A stretch of DNA of 6,154 nt from Buchnera aphidicola (Cinara strobi) (GCF_900560745.1 NZ_LR025086.1:1-6154), one strand, 5' to 3'; positions 1-6,154 are shown, counted from the stretch's first letter. The notes: generated from the letters alone by a model not told the origin. Made by a program: numbers and translations.

Positions 1-20
1 AAAAATGCAAAAAAACATTT

Positions 21-36
21 AAAAAAAAAAAAAAAA
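21..36. repeat. Uninterrupted A16 tract
   Basis: Sixteen consecutive A residues in the leader upstream of leuB, just after a small imperfect stem (AAATG at 3-7, CATTT at 16-20). Such a tract makes DNA stiff or bent and is prone to length change. It could belong to an AT-rich origin region if the molecule is circular, or act as an upstream element for the leuB promoter. No function can be assigned from sequence alone, and its exact length may carry sequencing error. Confidence 0.7.
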
Positions 37-39
37 GAA

Positions 40-68
40 AAGACATACTATATTTTATATAGTATACT
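40..68 (+). promoter_or_regulatory. Candidate sigma-70 promoter for leuBCD
   Basis: AAGACA at 40-45 (four of six matches to the -35 consensus TTGACA) is followed after exactly 17 bases by TATACT at 63-68 (five of six matches to the -10 consensus TATAAT). The leuB start lies 59 bases beyond the -10, leaving room for a short leader. In such AT-rich DNA -10-like hexamers are common, so the call rests mainly on the spacing and the GACA core. The spacer is occupied by a perfect inverted repeat, which could affect promoter opening or bind a regulator. Confidence 0.4.
45..65. repeat. Perfect 9-bp inverted repeat in leuB leader
   Basis: ATACTATAT (45-53) and ATATAGTAT (57-65) are exact reverse complements separated by TTT. 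It lies inside the proposed leuB promoter spacer. Alternatives are an AT-rich terminator for transcripts arriving from upstream, since a T-rich stretch follows at 68-75, or part of a replication origin. The stem holds only two G-C pairs, so as RNA it would be weak. Confidence 0.65.
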
Positions 69-115
69 TTTATTTAGTAAATTTTTTTATTTAAAAATTT
101 TTAACCAAGGTTGAC

Positions 116-122
116 AAGAAGG
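116..122 (+). promoter_or_regulatory. leuB ribosome binding site
   Basis: AAGAAGG ends five bases before the ATG at 128. It is the best Shine-Dalgarno match of the operon and fixes the leuB start. It directly abuts a TTGACA sequence (111-116) that should not be read as a promoter, because no -10 lies at a suitable distance. Confidence 0.75.
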
Positions 123-127
123 TAATA

Positions 128-1225
128 ATGAAAGAATCTTATGTAATCGCTGTTCTCCCCGGTGATGGAATTGGCCCTGAAGTTATGTTAGAGGCTTATA
201 AAATTTTAGAGGTTATAAATAATAATTTAAATGTAAAAATACATACTAATGAACTCCCTATAGGTGGTTTTGCAATTGATACCTGCGGGACCCCATTTCC
301 TAAAAAAACATTAGACGGATGTATTAAATCGGACGCTATTTTATTTGGTTCTGTAGGAGGAGAACAATGGTCTCATTTACCTCGTGACAAACAGCCCGAG
401 AGAGGCGCTTTATTGCCTCTTAGACAATTTTTTGATTTGTTTGTAAACATTAGGCCTATTAAACTAAATGCTGCTTTAAAACAGCTTTCTCCGCTGCGAG
501 GGAGGGTTATAAAAGATGGATTTGATATCTTATGTGTTCGTGAGTTAATTGGTGGTATATATTTTGGTTTACCTAAAGGACGAAATACTTTTGATAAAAA
601 AAATATTTCAGCATTTGATACAGAAATTTATTCTACAAAAGAAATTGAAAGAATTGCTAATATTGCGTTTAAATTATCTTTAAAAAGAAAAAAAAAAGTA
701 TTTTCTATAGATAAAGCAAATGTTTTAGAAAGTTCGGTTTTATGGAGAGAGGTAGTAACAAAAGTTTCTAAAAATTTCCCAGATGTTCAATTAAATCACT
801 TATATGTAGATAATGCAGCCATGCAGCTGATTAGCAATCCTTCTCAATTTGATGTTATACTATGTTCTAATTTATTTGGAGATATATTATCAGATGAATG
901 TGCTATTTTAACTGGGTCTATTGGAATGTTACCATCTGCTAGTTTAAATAAAAATTTTTTTGGATTATTTGAACCAGCCGGGGGCTCTGCGCCAAATTTA
1001 AAAGGTAAAAAGTTAGCTAATCCTATTGCTCAAATTTTATCTTTATCTCTTTTATTAAAATATTCCCTAAATTTAAATATTATAGCTGAATATATTGAGT
1101 TAGCAGTTATAAATACTTTAAAAAAAGGTTATCGTACTTTTGACATTTCTAATGGTCAAGATTATTTATCAACAGATCAAATGGGAACTAAAATTGCACA
1201 AACACTATCTGAGATTATAAAATAA
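128..1225 (+). CDS. leuB: 3-isopropylmalate dehydrogenase
   Basis: Cytoplasmic NAD-dependent enzyme that oxidises and decarboxylates 3-isopropylmalate toward 2-ketoisocaproate, the third step of the leucine branch. At 365 residues it matches the E. coli enzyme (363). Family motifs are intact: the N-terminal [10 protein letters not shown] (10-19); substrate-site arginines R99 (LLPLRQ), R109 and R138 with Y145; catalytic K196 (IDKANVL) and D228 (YVDNAAMQ); metal-binding D252 and D256 ([10 protein letters not shown]); and the NAD loop EPAGGSAP (282-289) with NPIAQ (298-302). The ATG at 128 is set by the strong upstream Shine-Dalgarno. The stop codon directly abuts leuC, indicating one transcript. 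Unusually, leuA does not precede it. An A10 run at 688-697 encodes part of a lysine-rich stretch (186-190) and could cause polymerase slippage. The family (isocitrate/isopropylmalate dehydrogenases) has close relatives, but the leu neighbours settle the identity. Confidence 0.97.
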   Translation: MKESYVIAVLPGDGIGPEVMLEAYKILEVINNNLNVKIHTNELPIGGFAIDTCGTPFPKKTLDGCIKSDAILFGSVGGEQWSHLPRDKQPERGALLPLRQFFDLFVNIRPIKLNAALKQLSPLRGRVIKDGFDILCVRELIGGIYFGLPKGRNTFDKKNISAFDTEIYSTKEIERIANIAFKLSLKRKKKVFSIDKANVLESSVLWREVVTKVSKNFPDVQLNHLYVDNAAMQLISNPSQFDVILCSNLFGDILSDECAILTGSIGMLPSASLNKNFFGLFEPAGGSAPNLKGKKLANPIAQILSLSLLLKYSLNLNIIAEYIELAVINTLKKGYRTFDISNGQDYLSTDQMGTKIAQTLSEIIK

Positions 1226-2641
1226 ATGAATACAACATTATACCAAAAGATATTTAATTCACATTTAATATATGAAAATAAAAATATAACTCCAATTATT
1301 TATATTGATTTACATTTGATTCATGAAGTAACATCTCCTCAGGCATTTGAAGGATTGCGTGTAAAAAATAGAACTGTTCGCTGTCCAAACAAAACTATTG
1401 CTACCATGGATCATAATGTTCCTACTATTTCAAGGAATATTAATGATTCTTCTGAAATGGCGCAATTGCAAATGCAAACATTAATAAAAAATTGTAAAGA
1501 ATCAAAAATTTCTTGTTATCAATTAGATGATATTAATCAAGGAATTGTACATATTGTTGGCCCTGAGCAAGGAATGACCTTACCTGGAATGACAATTGTT
1601 TGCGGTGATTCACATACATCTACACATGGTGCATTTGGGGCGCTAGCTTTTGGTATTGGGACTTCTGAGGTAGAGCATGTTCTTGCTACTCAAACTTTAC
1701 CTCAAAATCGCATGAAAAATATGAAAATATATATTTATGGTCAATTAAATAAAAATGTATATGCAAAAGATATAATCTTAAAAATTATTAATAACATAGG
1801 TGTTTCAGGAGGGGTTGGTTATGTTGTTGAATTTACAGGTCCTATCATAAAAAATATGAGCATGGAAAGTCGAATGACAATTTGTAATATGGCTATTGAG
1901 ATGGGAGCAAAATCCGGAATTATTCAGCCTGACTCTATAACTTATGAGTATTTACAAAATAGAAATTTTTCTCCTAAGAATCGTTCTTGGAGTGAGTATA
2001 AAAGATTATGGAATTCTCTTAAATCTGATCCAGAATCTGTTTTTGAAAAAGATATTTCTATAGACATATCTTCTTTATCTCCTCAAATTACCTGGGGGAC
2101 TAATCCTTCTCAAGTAATGGATATTGATGCTAATATTCCTGAATTAAAATCTTTTAGTGATTCAAATACACGAGAAGATGTAAAAAAATCTTTAGATTAT
2201 ATGGGATTAAATCCTGGTTCTAGTTTATTAGATCTCCCAGTAGATAAAGTTTTTATTGGTTCTTGTACTAATTCTCGTATTGAGGATTTAAGAGTCGTAG
2301 CTTCTGTAGTAAAAAATAAAGTAATTTCTAGTAAAGTTGACGCTTTTATTGTTCCAGGTTCTGGTTTAGTAAAAAGACAAGCAGAACAGGAAGGTCTGGA
2401 TAAAGTATTTAAAAGATCTGGTTTTCAATGGAGGCATCCTGGTTGTTCAATGTGTTTAGGTATGAATGAAGATCAATTGAAACCTAAAGAAAGATGCGCT
2501 TCTACTAGTAACAGAAATTTTGAGGGAAGGCAGGGGGTACTAGGGCGAACTCATTTAATGAGCCCGTGGCTAGCTGCTCAAACTGCTTTATATGGAAAAT
2601 TTGTTAATGTTAATAATTTTCCTCATAAAAACCATATTTAA
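1226..2641 (+). CDS. leuC: 3-isopropylmalate dehydratase, large subunit
   Basis: Large subunit of isopropylmalate isomerase, an aconitase-family [4Fe-4S] enzyme that with LeuD converts 2-isopropylmalate to 3-isopropylmalate through dehydration and rehydration. At 471 residues it compares with 466 in E. coli. The three cluster cysteines are visible: C347 (FIGSCTNSR) and C407/C410 (GCSMC), at the same numbering as in E. coli. Other family blocks are TMDHNVPT (60-67), [20 protein letters not shown] (126-145) and the C-terminal [12 protein letters not shown] (426-437). The ATG follows the leuB stop with no spacer and no clear Shine-Dalgarno, so translation probably relies on coupling to leuB. leuD begins 16 bases after its stop, fitting an obligate heterodimer. 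The C-terminal tail (about 455-471) is a few residues longer than in E. coli and poorly conserved. Iron-sulfur cluster supply must come from chromosomal genes. Confidence 0.97.
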   Translation: MNTTLYQKIFNSHLIYENKNITPIIYIDLHLIHEVTSPQAFEGLRVKNRTVRCPNKTIATMDHNVPTISRNINDSSEMAQLQMQTLIKNCKESKISCYQLDDINQGIVHIVGPEQGMTLPGMTIVCGDSHTSTHGAFGALAFGIGTSEVEHVLATQTLPQNRMKNMKIYIYGQLNKNVYAKDIILKIINNIGVSGGVGYVVEFTGPIIKNMSMESRMTICNMAIEMGAKSGIIQPDSITYEYLQNRNFSPKNRSWSEYKRLWNSLKSDPESVFEKDISIDISSLSPQITWGTNPSQVMDIDANIPELKSFSDSNTREDVKKSLDYMGLNPGSSLLDLPVDKVFIGSCTNSRIEDLRVVASVVKNKVISSKVDAFIVPGSGLVKRQAEQEGLDKVFKRSGFQWRHPGCSMCLGMNEDQLKPKERCASTSNRNFEGRQGVLGRTHLMSPWLAAQTALYGKFVNVNNFPHKNHI

Positions 2642-2657
2642 GACGATTCTATTTATT

Positions 2658-3263
2658 ATGCAAAATTTTACAAAATATGTTGGAATTGTTGCTCCTTTTG
2701 AGGCATCAAATATTGATACGGATATAATTATCCCCAAACAGTTTTTACAAAAAATAACTAAAACTGGATTTGGAAAACATTTATTTCATAACTGGAGATT
2801 TTCAGACGATTGTGGTTTTGTGGAAAATCCTCAATTTATTTTAAATAAAAAAGATTATCGAAATGCTAGTATTTTATTAACACGTAATAATTTTGGATGC
2901 GGTTCTTCAAGGGAACACGCTGTTTGGGCTTTAACGGGATATGGTTTTAAAGTAATTATTGCTCATAGTTTTTCTGATATTTTTTTAAATAATTGTCTCA
3001 ATAATAGATTGTTGCTGATTTCTTTGTCTAATTCAATAATAGATAAAATGTTCTTTATAGTAAACAATAATATAGGCATCAACTGCACTGTTGACCTGTT
3101 AAAAGAAAAAATATTTATAGGTAAACATCATTTTTCTTTTATTATTGACTGTGTTAAAAAACAATCCATTATGTATGGTTTTGATAATATTGATTATACA
3201 TTGAAGCATGAAAAGAAAATTAAATTATATGAAAAAATTAATAAACAATATGATTTAATTTAA
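2658..3263 (+). CDS. leuD: 3-isopropylmalate dehydratase, small subunit
   Basis: Small (swivel-domain) subunit of isopropylmalate isomerase, partner of LeuC in the cytoplasm. I place the start at ATG 2658, giving 201 residues, the same length as E. coli LeuD. An open frame extends upstream to 2592, but the extra 22 residues overlap leuC and have no counterpart in the family. Diagnostic motifs are NIDTDIIIPKQFL (18-30), NNFGCGSSREHA (77-88), which forms the substrate-recognition part of the small subunit, and YGFKVIIAHSFSDIF (95-109). The Shine-Dalgarno is weak, and the 16-base gap after leuC suggests translational coupling. The C-terminal half is lysine- and asparagine-rich, as expected under AT mutational bias, with no frame disruption. 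It is the last gene before a long hairpin, so it probably ends the leuBCD transcript. Confidence 0.96.
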   Translation: MQNFTKYVGIVAPFEASNIDTDIIIPKQFLQKITKTGFGKHLFHNWRFSDDCGFVENPQFILNKKDYRNASILLTRNNFGCGSSREHAVWALTGYGFKVIIAHSFSDIFLNNCLNNRLLLISLSNSIIDKMFFIVNNNIGINCTVDLLKEKIFIGKHHFSFIIDCVKKQSIMYGFDNIDYTLKHEKKIKLYEKINKQYDLI

Positions 3264-3297
3264 TTTTTTTATTATTTTTTATTTCATCAAATATTTA

Positions 3298-3339
3298 AAT
3301 CCTCAGATTTTTTTTTAAAAAAATAAATTTCTGAGGGTT
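3298..3339 (+). repeat. Long hairpin between leuD and leuA, possible terminator
   Basis: AATCCTCAGA (3298-3307) pairs with TCTGAGGGTT (3330-3339) over ten positions, one being a T-G pair. Inside, a run of T (3308-3316) can pair in part with a run of A (3317-3323), extending the stem. CCTCAGA/TCTGAGG is markedly GC-rich for this spacer, implying selection. It begins 34 bases after the leuD stop. The bases after it are A-rich (ATAAAAAATAATTTT), so it lacks a classical U-tract. It could instead protect the 3' end of leuBCD mRNA or modulate read-through into leuA. I recall long inverted repeats being described in Buchnera leucine plasmids, but cannot confirm that this is the same element. Confidence 0.7.
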
Positions 3340-3389
3340 ATAAAAAATAATTTTAAGAGAAAAATTTATACATAAAATAATAAAAAATT

Positions 3390-3418
3390 AGCTTAATAAG
3401 CTTTAGATTTATTATAAA
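3390..3418 (+). promoter_or_regulatory. Palindrome and -10-like element upstream of leuA
   Basis: AGCTTA (3390-3395) and TAAGCT (3397-3402) form a perfect palindrome around a single A. TATAAA at 3413-3418, 31 bases before the leuA ATG, could be a -10 element, with TTAGCT (3388-3393, 19-base spacing) as a poor -35. Because a hairpin separates leuA from leuD, leuA needs either read-through or its own promoter, and this is the most suggestive spot. The spacer contains no ATG before the leuA start, so there is no leucine-rich leader peptide and no classical leu attenuator. Confidence 0.25.
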
Positions 3419-3430
3419 TAAATAACAGAA

Positions 3431-3438
3431 AAGAAAGG
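3431..3438 (+). promoter_or_regulatory. leuA ribosome binding site
   Basis: AAGAAAGG lies ten bases before the ATG at 3449 and only one base before an in-frame TTG at 3440. The spacing favours the ATG, which also gives the N-terminus expected for LeuA. Confidence 0.6.
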
Positions 3439-3448
3439 TTTGTATAAT

Positions 3449-4996
3449 ATGAATAAAAAAATAATTATTTTTGATACTACATTACGCGACGGGGAACAAG
3501 CGTTACAGGCAAGTTTAAATGTACATGCAAAAATACAAATTGCATTAGCTTTAGAGCGTATGGGGATAGATATTATCGAGGTAGGTTTCCCTATTTCTTC
3601 ACCCGGAGATTTTAAATCTATTCAATCTATTTCAAAAATTATTAAAAATAGTAAAATATGTAGTCTAGCTCGCTGTTTACCTAAAGATATTGATGTTGCA
3701 GCAGAATCTATGCAAAGTGCTAAAAATTTTAGAATTCATCTTTTTCTAGGTACTTCTAATTTACATATATCTTCTAAATTAAAAAAAAATTTTGATGAAA
3801 TAAAAGATATGGCAGTTTCTTCTATAAAAAGAGCAAAAAAATATACTGATGACATTGAATTTTCATGTGAGGATGCCGGACGTACTTCGCTAGATAACTT
3901 ATGTAATATTGTAGAAACTGTTATTTCGGCTGGAGTAAATACTATTAATATACCAGATACAGTTGGATATACTACCCCAACTCAATTTAAAAATATAATT
4001 GATACTTTATTTCATCGTGTTACAAATATAGATCAAGCTATTGTTTCTGTTCATTGTCATAATGACTTAGGAATGGCTGTAGGTAATTCTATTAGCGCTG
4101 TTGAAGCAGGGGCTAGACAAATCGAAGGTACTATTAATGGATTAGGTGAACGAGCTGGGAATACAGCTTTAGAAGAAGTTGTTATGGCGTTAAATATTCA
4201 TAAAAAATCCTTACATACATTTACTAATATTAATTTTAAAGAAATTTATAAAACTAGCAAAATTGTTAGTCAATTCTGTAATATGCCTGTTTCTTCAAAT
4301 AAAGCTATTGTAGGAAAAAATGCATTTTCACATTCCTCAGGAATTCATCAAGACGGTGTATTAAAGAACAGAGAGAATTATGAAATAATAGATCCTATTT
4401 CTATTGGTTTAAATAATTGTAAATTAAATTTAACATCTCGATCAGGTCGAGCGGCAGTTGAGTATCGAATGAAGGAAATGGGATATCATCATTATGATTA
4501 TAATTTAAATGAATTATATATTGATTTTTTAAAATTAGCTGATAAAAAAGGTCGAGTATTTGACTACGATTTAGAGGCTTTAGCTTTTTTTAAGAAACAG
4601 CAAAATATTGAAGAATATTTCAAACTAGAATATTTCGATGTACAATCTAAATTGTCTGGTTTATCTGTAGCATCTATTGTTTTAATGTGTGGATCTAAAA
4701 TTAATATTCAAAAATCTACTACAAATAACGGACCCGTCGACGCTATTTATCAAGCTTTAAGTAAAGCAACTTTATATCCAATACTTTTAAAAAAATTTAA
4801 CTTAGTGGCTAACAGTGAAGGAGAAGATGCTTTGGGTAAAGTTGACATTGTTGTTCAATATAAATCACGTAATTTTCATGGAGTAGGGTTAGCTACTGAT
4901 ATTATAGAAGCTTCGGCTCAAGCTATGGTTAATGCTTTTAATTATATTTGGAAATCTACACAAGTAGATAAGGAGTTAGAAAAACTTCATAAATGA
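3449..4996 (+). CDS. leuA: 2-isopropylmalate synthase
   Basis: First committed enzyme of leucine synthesis: it condenses acetyl-CoA with 2-ketoisovalerate in the cytoplasm. I start it at ATG 3449 (515 residues, E. coli 523), since [17 protein letters not shown] lines up with E. coli [17 protein letters not shown]; a TTG start at 3440 would add three residues. The TIM-barrel domain carries the metal ligands D14, H202, H204 (VHCHNDLG) and N238 (GLGERAGN), plus [11 protein letters not shown] (167-177) and [17 protein letters not shown] (296-312). The C-terminal regulatory domain (about 395-500) is retained, with [10 protein letters not shown] (427-436) and [12 protein letters not shown] (478-489), so leucine feedback inhibition may persist. 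The tail is about eight residues shorter than in E. coli. It is separated from leuBCD and placed after leuD, unlike the usual leuABCD order. Homocitrate synthase or citramalate synthase are unlikely given the near-identity of motifs and the neighbours. Confidence 0.97.
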   Translation: MNKKIIIFDTTLRDGEQALQASLNVHAKIQIALALERMGIDIIEVGFPISSPGDFKSIQSISKIIKNSKICSLARCLPKDIDVAAESMQSAKNFRIHLFLGTSNLHISSKLKKNFDEIKDMAVSSIKRAKKYTDDIEFSCEDAGRTSLDNLCNIVETVISAGVNTINIPDTVGYTTPTQFKNIIDTLFHRVTNIDQAIVSVHCHNDLGMAVGNSISAVEAGARQIEGTINGLGERAGNTALEEVVMALNIHKKSLHTFTNINFKEIYKTSKIVSQFCNMPVSSNKAIVGKNAFSHSSGIHQDGVLKNRENYEIIDPISIGLNNCKLNLTSRSGRAAVEYRMKEMGYHHYDYNLNELYIDFLKLADKKGRVFDYDLEALAFFKKQQNIEEYFKLEYFDVQSKLSGLSVASIVLMCGSKINIQKSTTNNGPVDAIYQALSKATLYPILLKKFNLVANSEGEDALGKVDIVVQYKSRNFHGVGLATDIIEASAQAMVNAFNYIWKSTQVDKELEKLHK

Positions 4997-5020
4997 AAAA
5001 TTACATATAGAATTTCGATG

Positions 5021-5036
5021 TCTTTAATTTTAAAGA
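5021..5036 (+). terminator. Weak hairpin after leuA, possible terminator
   Basis: TCTTTA (5021-5026) and TAAAGA (5031-5036) pair around ATTT, starting 25 bases after the leuA stop. The downstream sequence to about 5055 is rich in T, ending in a run of eight or more T. The stem has only one G-C pair, so termination would be inefficient. Read-through into repA is possible, which would couple replication-protein expression to leuA transcription. Confidence 0.3.
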
Positions 5037-5138
5037 GATTTATTTAATTTTTTTTAAAACTGTTTTTATATATAGTATGTATTTTAATTTAAATAATATT
5101 TTTTTAGTAACTTTTTGAGGTTAATTAAATTATTTTAT

Positions 5139-5178
5139 TTTTTAATATTAAAAAGTATATAAAACCCCTGTTTATAAT
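5139..5178 (+). promoter_or_regulatory. Candidate repA promoter region with palindrome
   Basis: A perfect 16-bp AT palindrome (5139-5154, TTTTTAAT/ATTAAAAA) is followed by TATAAT at 5173-5178, an exact -10 consensus 38 bases before the repA start, with TG at 5169-5170 nearby. No good -35 hexamer is present at 16-18 bases. A CCCCTG cluster (5165-5170) stands out in this AT-rich spacer. The 220-base spacer holds no recognisable equivalents of the IncFII copA antisense RNA, CopB repressor or tap leader peptide; the only short frame (5018-5047, nine codons) is unconvincing. Confidence 0.3.
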
Positions 5179-5205
5179 TTACTTCCTTTTTGATGACTAA
5201 AATAT

Positions 5206-5209
5206 AGGA
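5206..5209 (+). promoter_or_regulatory. repA ribosome binding site
   Basis: AGGA lies seven bases before the GTG at 5217. An in-frame TAA at 5211-5213 blocks any earlier start, and the next in-frame ATG (residue 31) would remove conserved-looking sequence, so this site supports a GTG start. Confidence 0.55.
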
Positions 5210-5216
5210 ATAATTT

Positions 5217-6059
5217 GTGTTAAAAAAAAGATACGTGTATAATCCATACCCGAAATTTATTCAACCCGGGAATCATAAAAAAAGACCGGCTTTTATTAGA
5301 TACGCTATGAAGCGTGCTGCTCAAGTAGATGTTGCTCGTAATGAAATATACTGCACTAATAGAAAAAATAAGGTTTCAGAACGTCTGATAGTATTTCGAA
5401 AGAGACGATTAAATGAGCATCGCGCGCGCGCATTGCGCGCGATGGTTCAAGCAATGTTATATCACTTTAATATTGTTTCTACATTAGTGATGGCTTCAGT
5501 AGAAAAATTATCTGATGTATGTGGTTTATCAACTTATTCTAGTACAGGAAATAAGTCCATTACTCGAGCATCACGATTAATTACAAAATTCATGGAACCT
5601 ATAGGTTTAATTAAATGTCAAAAAGTATGGGATCATGTTTTAGGGATATATGTTCCAAAGATTATTTTTTTAAAACCTTTATTTTTTATGTTATTTAATA
5701 TTTCAAAAGAAAAATTCATTGATATTCGAATAAAACAACTACATTGGATTAATAATCAATTAATAAAAAAAAATCAACCCCCGATTACCTTTCCTGAAGC
5801 TGAACAGCAAGCGAAGGAAAAGCATATTAATTTCGCACTATCTTTTAGACGATCAAAACACTTCTTTAAAAAACAAAAAAATAAAGCTTTTAAAATTATA
5901 CAACTAGAGGAAAAGCATGCTCGATCATATATTTTAAATAATCTTGTTAAAAAATATTCTATTCAAGAATTATGCGAACTTGGTTTAACAAACTTAAAAC
6001 GAAAAGTAAATTATGAATATTTTAAATTACAGCAATTAACTAAATTTCCTGATCCTTGA
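5217..6059 (+). CDS. repA1: IncFII-type plasmid replication initiator RepA
   Basis: Replication initiation protein of the RepA1 family found on IncFII plasmids and Buchnera leucine plasmids; it would bind the plasmid origin and start replication with host factors. At 280 residues it matches IncFII RepA (about 285). The region from residue 64 to 160 lines up by eye with IncFII RepA: RLNEHRARALRAMVQAMLYHF corresponds to the RRRAIDALLQGLCFHY block, and EKLSDVCGLSTYSSTGNKSI, TRASR and PIGLI to the following winged-helix part. The C-terminus is basic (FRRSKHFFKKQKNKAFK, 210-226). The start is GTG, fixed by the upstream stop and AGGA. Only one rep gene is present; Buchnera plasmids of other aphids often carry two (repA1, repA2), so the number in the symbol is by convention. 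The codons for HRARALRAM include an unusual run of CGC/GCG that forms a GC hairpin. The gene is intact. Confidence 0.9.
   Translation: MLKKRYVYNPYPKFIQPGNHKKRPAFIRYAMKRAAQVDVARNEIYCTNRKNKVSERLIVFRKRRLNEHRARALRAMVQAMLYHFNIVSTLVMASVEKLSDVCGLSTYSSTGNKSITRASRLITKFMEPIGLIKCQKVWDHVLGIYVPKIIFLKPLFFMLFNISKEKFIDIRIKQLHWINNQLIKKNQPPITFPEAEQQAKEKHINFALSFRRSKHFFKKQKNKAFKIIQLEEKHARSYILNNLVKKYSIQELCELGLTNLKRKVNYEYFKLQQLTKFPDP
5419..5443. repeat. GC-rich perfect inverted repeat inside repA
   Basis: ATCGCGCGC (5419-5427) and GCGCGCGAT (5435-5443) are exact reverse complements with a seven-base loop (GCGCATT). The segment is mostly alternating C and G, in sharp contrast with the surrounding AT-rich gene, and spells residues 69-76 with CGC and GCG codons that the window otherwise hardly uses. 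Alternating CG can adopt left-handed DNA or a stable hairpin, so a nucleotide-level role (replication, RNA control or protein binding) is plausible. Confidence 0.85.
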
Positions 6060-6096
6060 TATTTTTTAAAAAATATATATATATTATAATATATAT
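6059..6096. repeat. Two adjacent perfect AT palindromes after repA
   Basis: The first, 18 bp at 6059-6076, is ATATTTTTT followed by its reverse complement and includes the last base of the repA stop codon. The second, 20 bp at 6077-6096, is centred on TTATAA. They are composed only of A and T. As RNA the first could act as a weak terminator; as DNA both are easily melted or extruded. Confidence 0.8.
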
Positions 6097-6154
6097 TTTA
6101 TAATAGAAAAAAAAGGGGTTGTTTTTGATAAATTAATTTTTATTCATTTTTTTA
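6060..6154. other. Candidate replication origin region downstream of repA
   Basis: In IncFII plasmids the origin lies just downstream of repA, and here that stretch is almost pure A+T with palindromes, as expected for a DNA-unwinding region. The only G cluster is AGGGGTTG (6114-6121). TTATCAAAA on the minus strand (about 6122-6130) resembles a DnaA box (TTATCCACA) with two mismatches, too weak to call. No repeated iterons are evident. If the molecule is circular the region would continue into bases 1-127, giving about 220 bases between repA and leuB. Confidence 0.35.

Noticed and set aside
5..22. Five-codon reading frame MQKNI at the start of the window
   Set aside because: Too short, no ribosome binding site and no leucine codons, so it is not a leader peptide.
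111..116. TTGACA as a -35 promoter element
   Set aside because: It overlaps the leuB ribosome binding site and no -10 hexamer lies at 16-18 bases downstream.
2592..2657. Upstream extension of leuD by 22 residues, overlapping leuC
   Set aside because: The extension overlaps leuC, has no counterpart in LeuD, and starting at 2658 gives the same 201-residue length as E. coli LeuD.
3440..3448. TTG start for leuA three codons upstream
   Set aside because: The Shine-Dalgarno at 3431-3438 would be only one base away; the ATG at 3449 gives the family N-terminus.
5018..5047. Nine-codon frame MSLILKRFI as a leader peptide for repA
   Set aside because: No Shine-Dalgarno, far from repA, and it overlaps a hairpin; short frames are expected by chance.
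5162..6120. AACCCCT (5162-5168 area) and AGGGGTT (6114-6120) as an inverted repeat flanking repA
   Set aside because: Only seven bases match with no similar flanks, and no transposase or target duplication is present; chance or a composition effect is sufficient.
6122..6130. Possible DnaA box on the minus strand (TTATCAAAA)
   Set aside because: Two mismatches to the consensus in AT-rich DNA is not significant.

Overview
The window looks like the leucine-biosynthesis plasmid (pLeu) of a Buchnera aphidicola strain, the obligate bacterial symbiont of aphids. Three things point there. Base composition is extremely AT-rich, even inside genes, with lysine, asparagine and isoleucine codons inflated. 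The four leucine enzymes (LeuA, LeuB, LeuC, LeuD) align closely by eye with their Escherichia coli counterparts. They sit beside a replication protein of the IncFII RepA1 type, a combination known from Buchnera plasmids. The gene order and small size resemble what I recall for Buchnera of the aphid subfamily Lachninae (Cinara), but that host assignment is inference.

All five genes are on the plus strand. Bases 1-127 are a very AT-rich leader with a plausible promoter, an inverted repeat and a ribosome binding site for leuB. leuB (128-1225), leuC (1226-2641) and leuD (2658-3263) form a tight operon. A 185-base spacer with one long hairpin separates leuD from leuA (3449-4996). A 220-base AT-rich spacer then leads to repA (5217-6059). 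The last 95 bases are nearly pure A+T with two perfect palindromes and, by analogy with IncFII plasmids, are the best candidate for the replication origin. No spacer exceeds 300 bases and I found no RNA genes, insertion sequences or CRISPR arrays.

The enzymes cover the committed leucine branch: LeuA condenses 2-ketoisovalerate with acetyl-CoA, LeuCD isomerises 2-isopropylmalate to 3-isopropylmalate, and LeuB oxidises it to the precursor of 2-ketoisocaproate. The final transamination is not encoded here. RepA would replicate the plasmid, and plasmid carriage may raise leu gene dosage for supply to the aphid. All key catalytic residues I checked are present, so the pathway looks functional.

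The most notable points are the order leuBCD-leuA-repA instead of the usual repA-leuABCD, a GC-rich perfect inverted repeat inside repA in an otherwise AT-rich sequence, the AT palindromes after repA, and the hairpin between leuD and leuA. The window may be one complete circle opened just upstream of leuB; this cannot be proved from the sequence alone.
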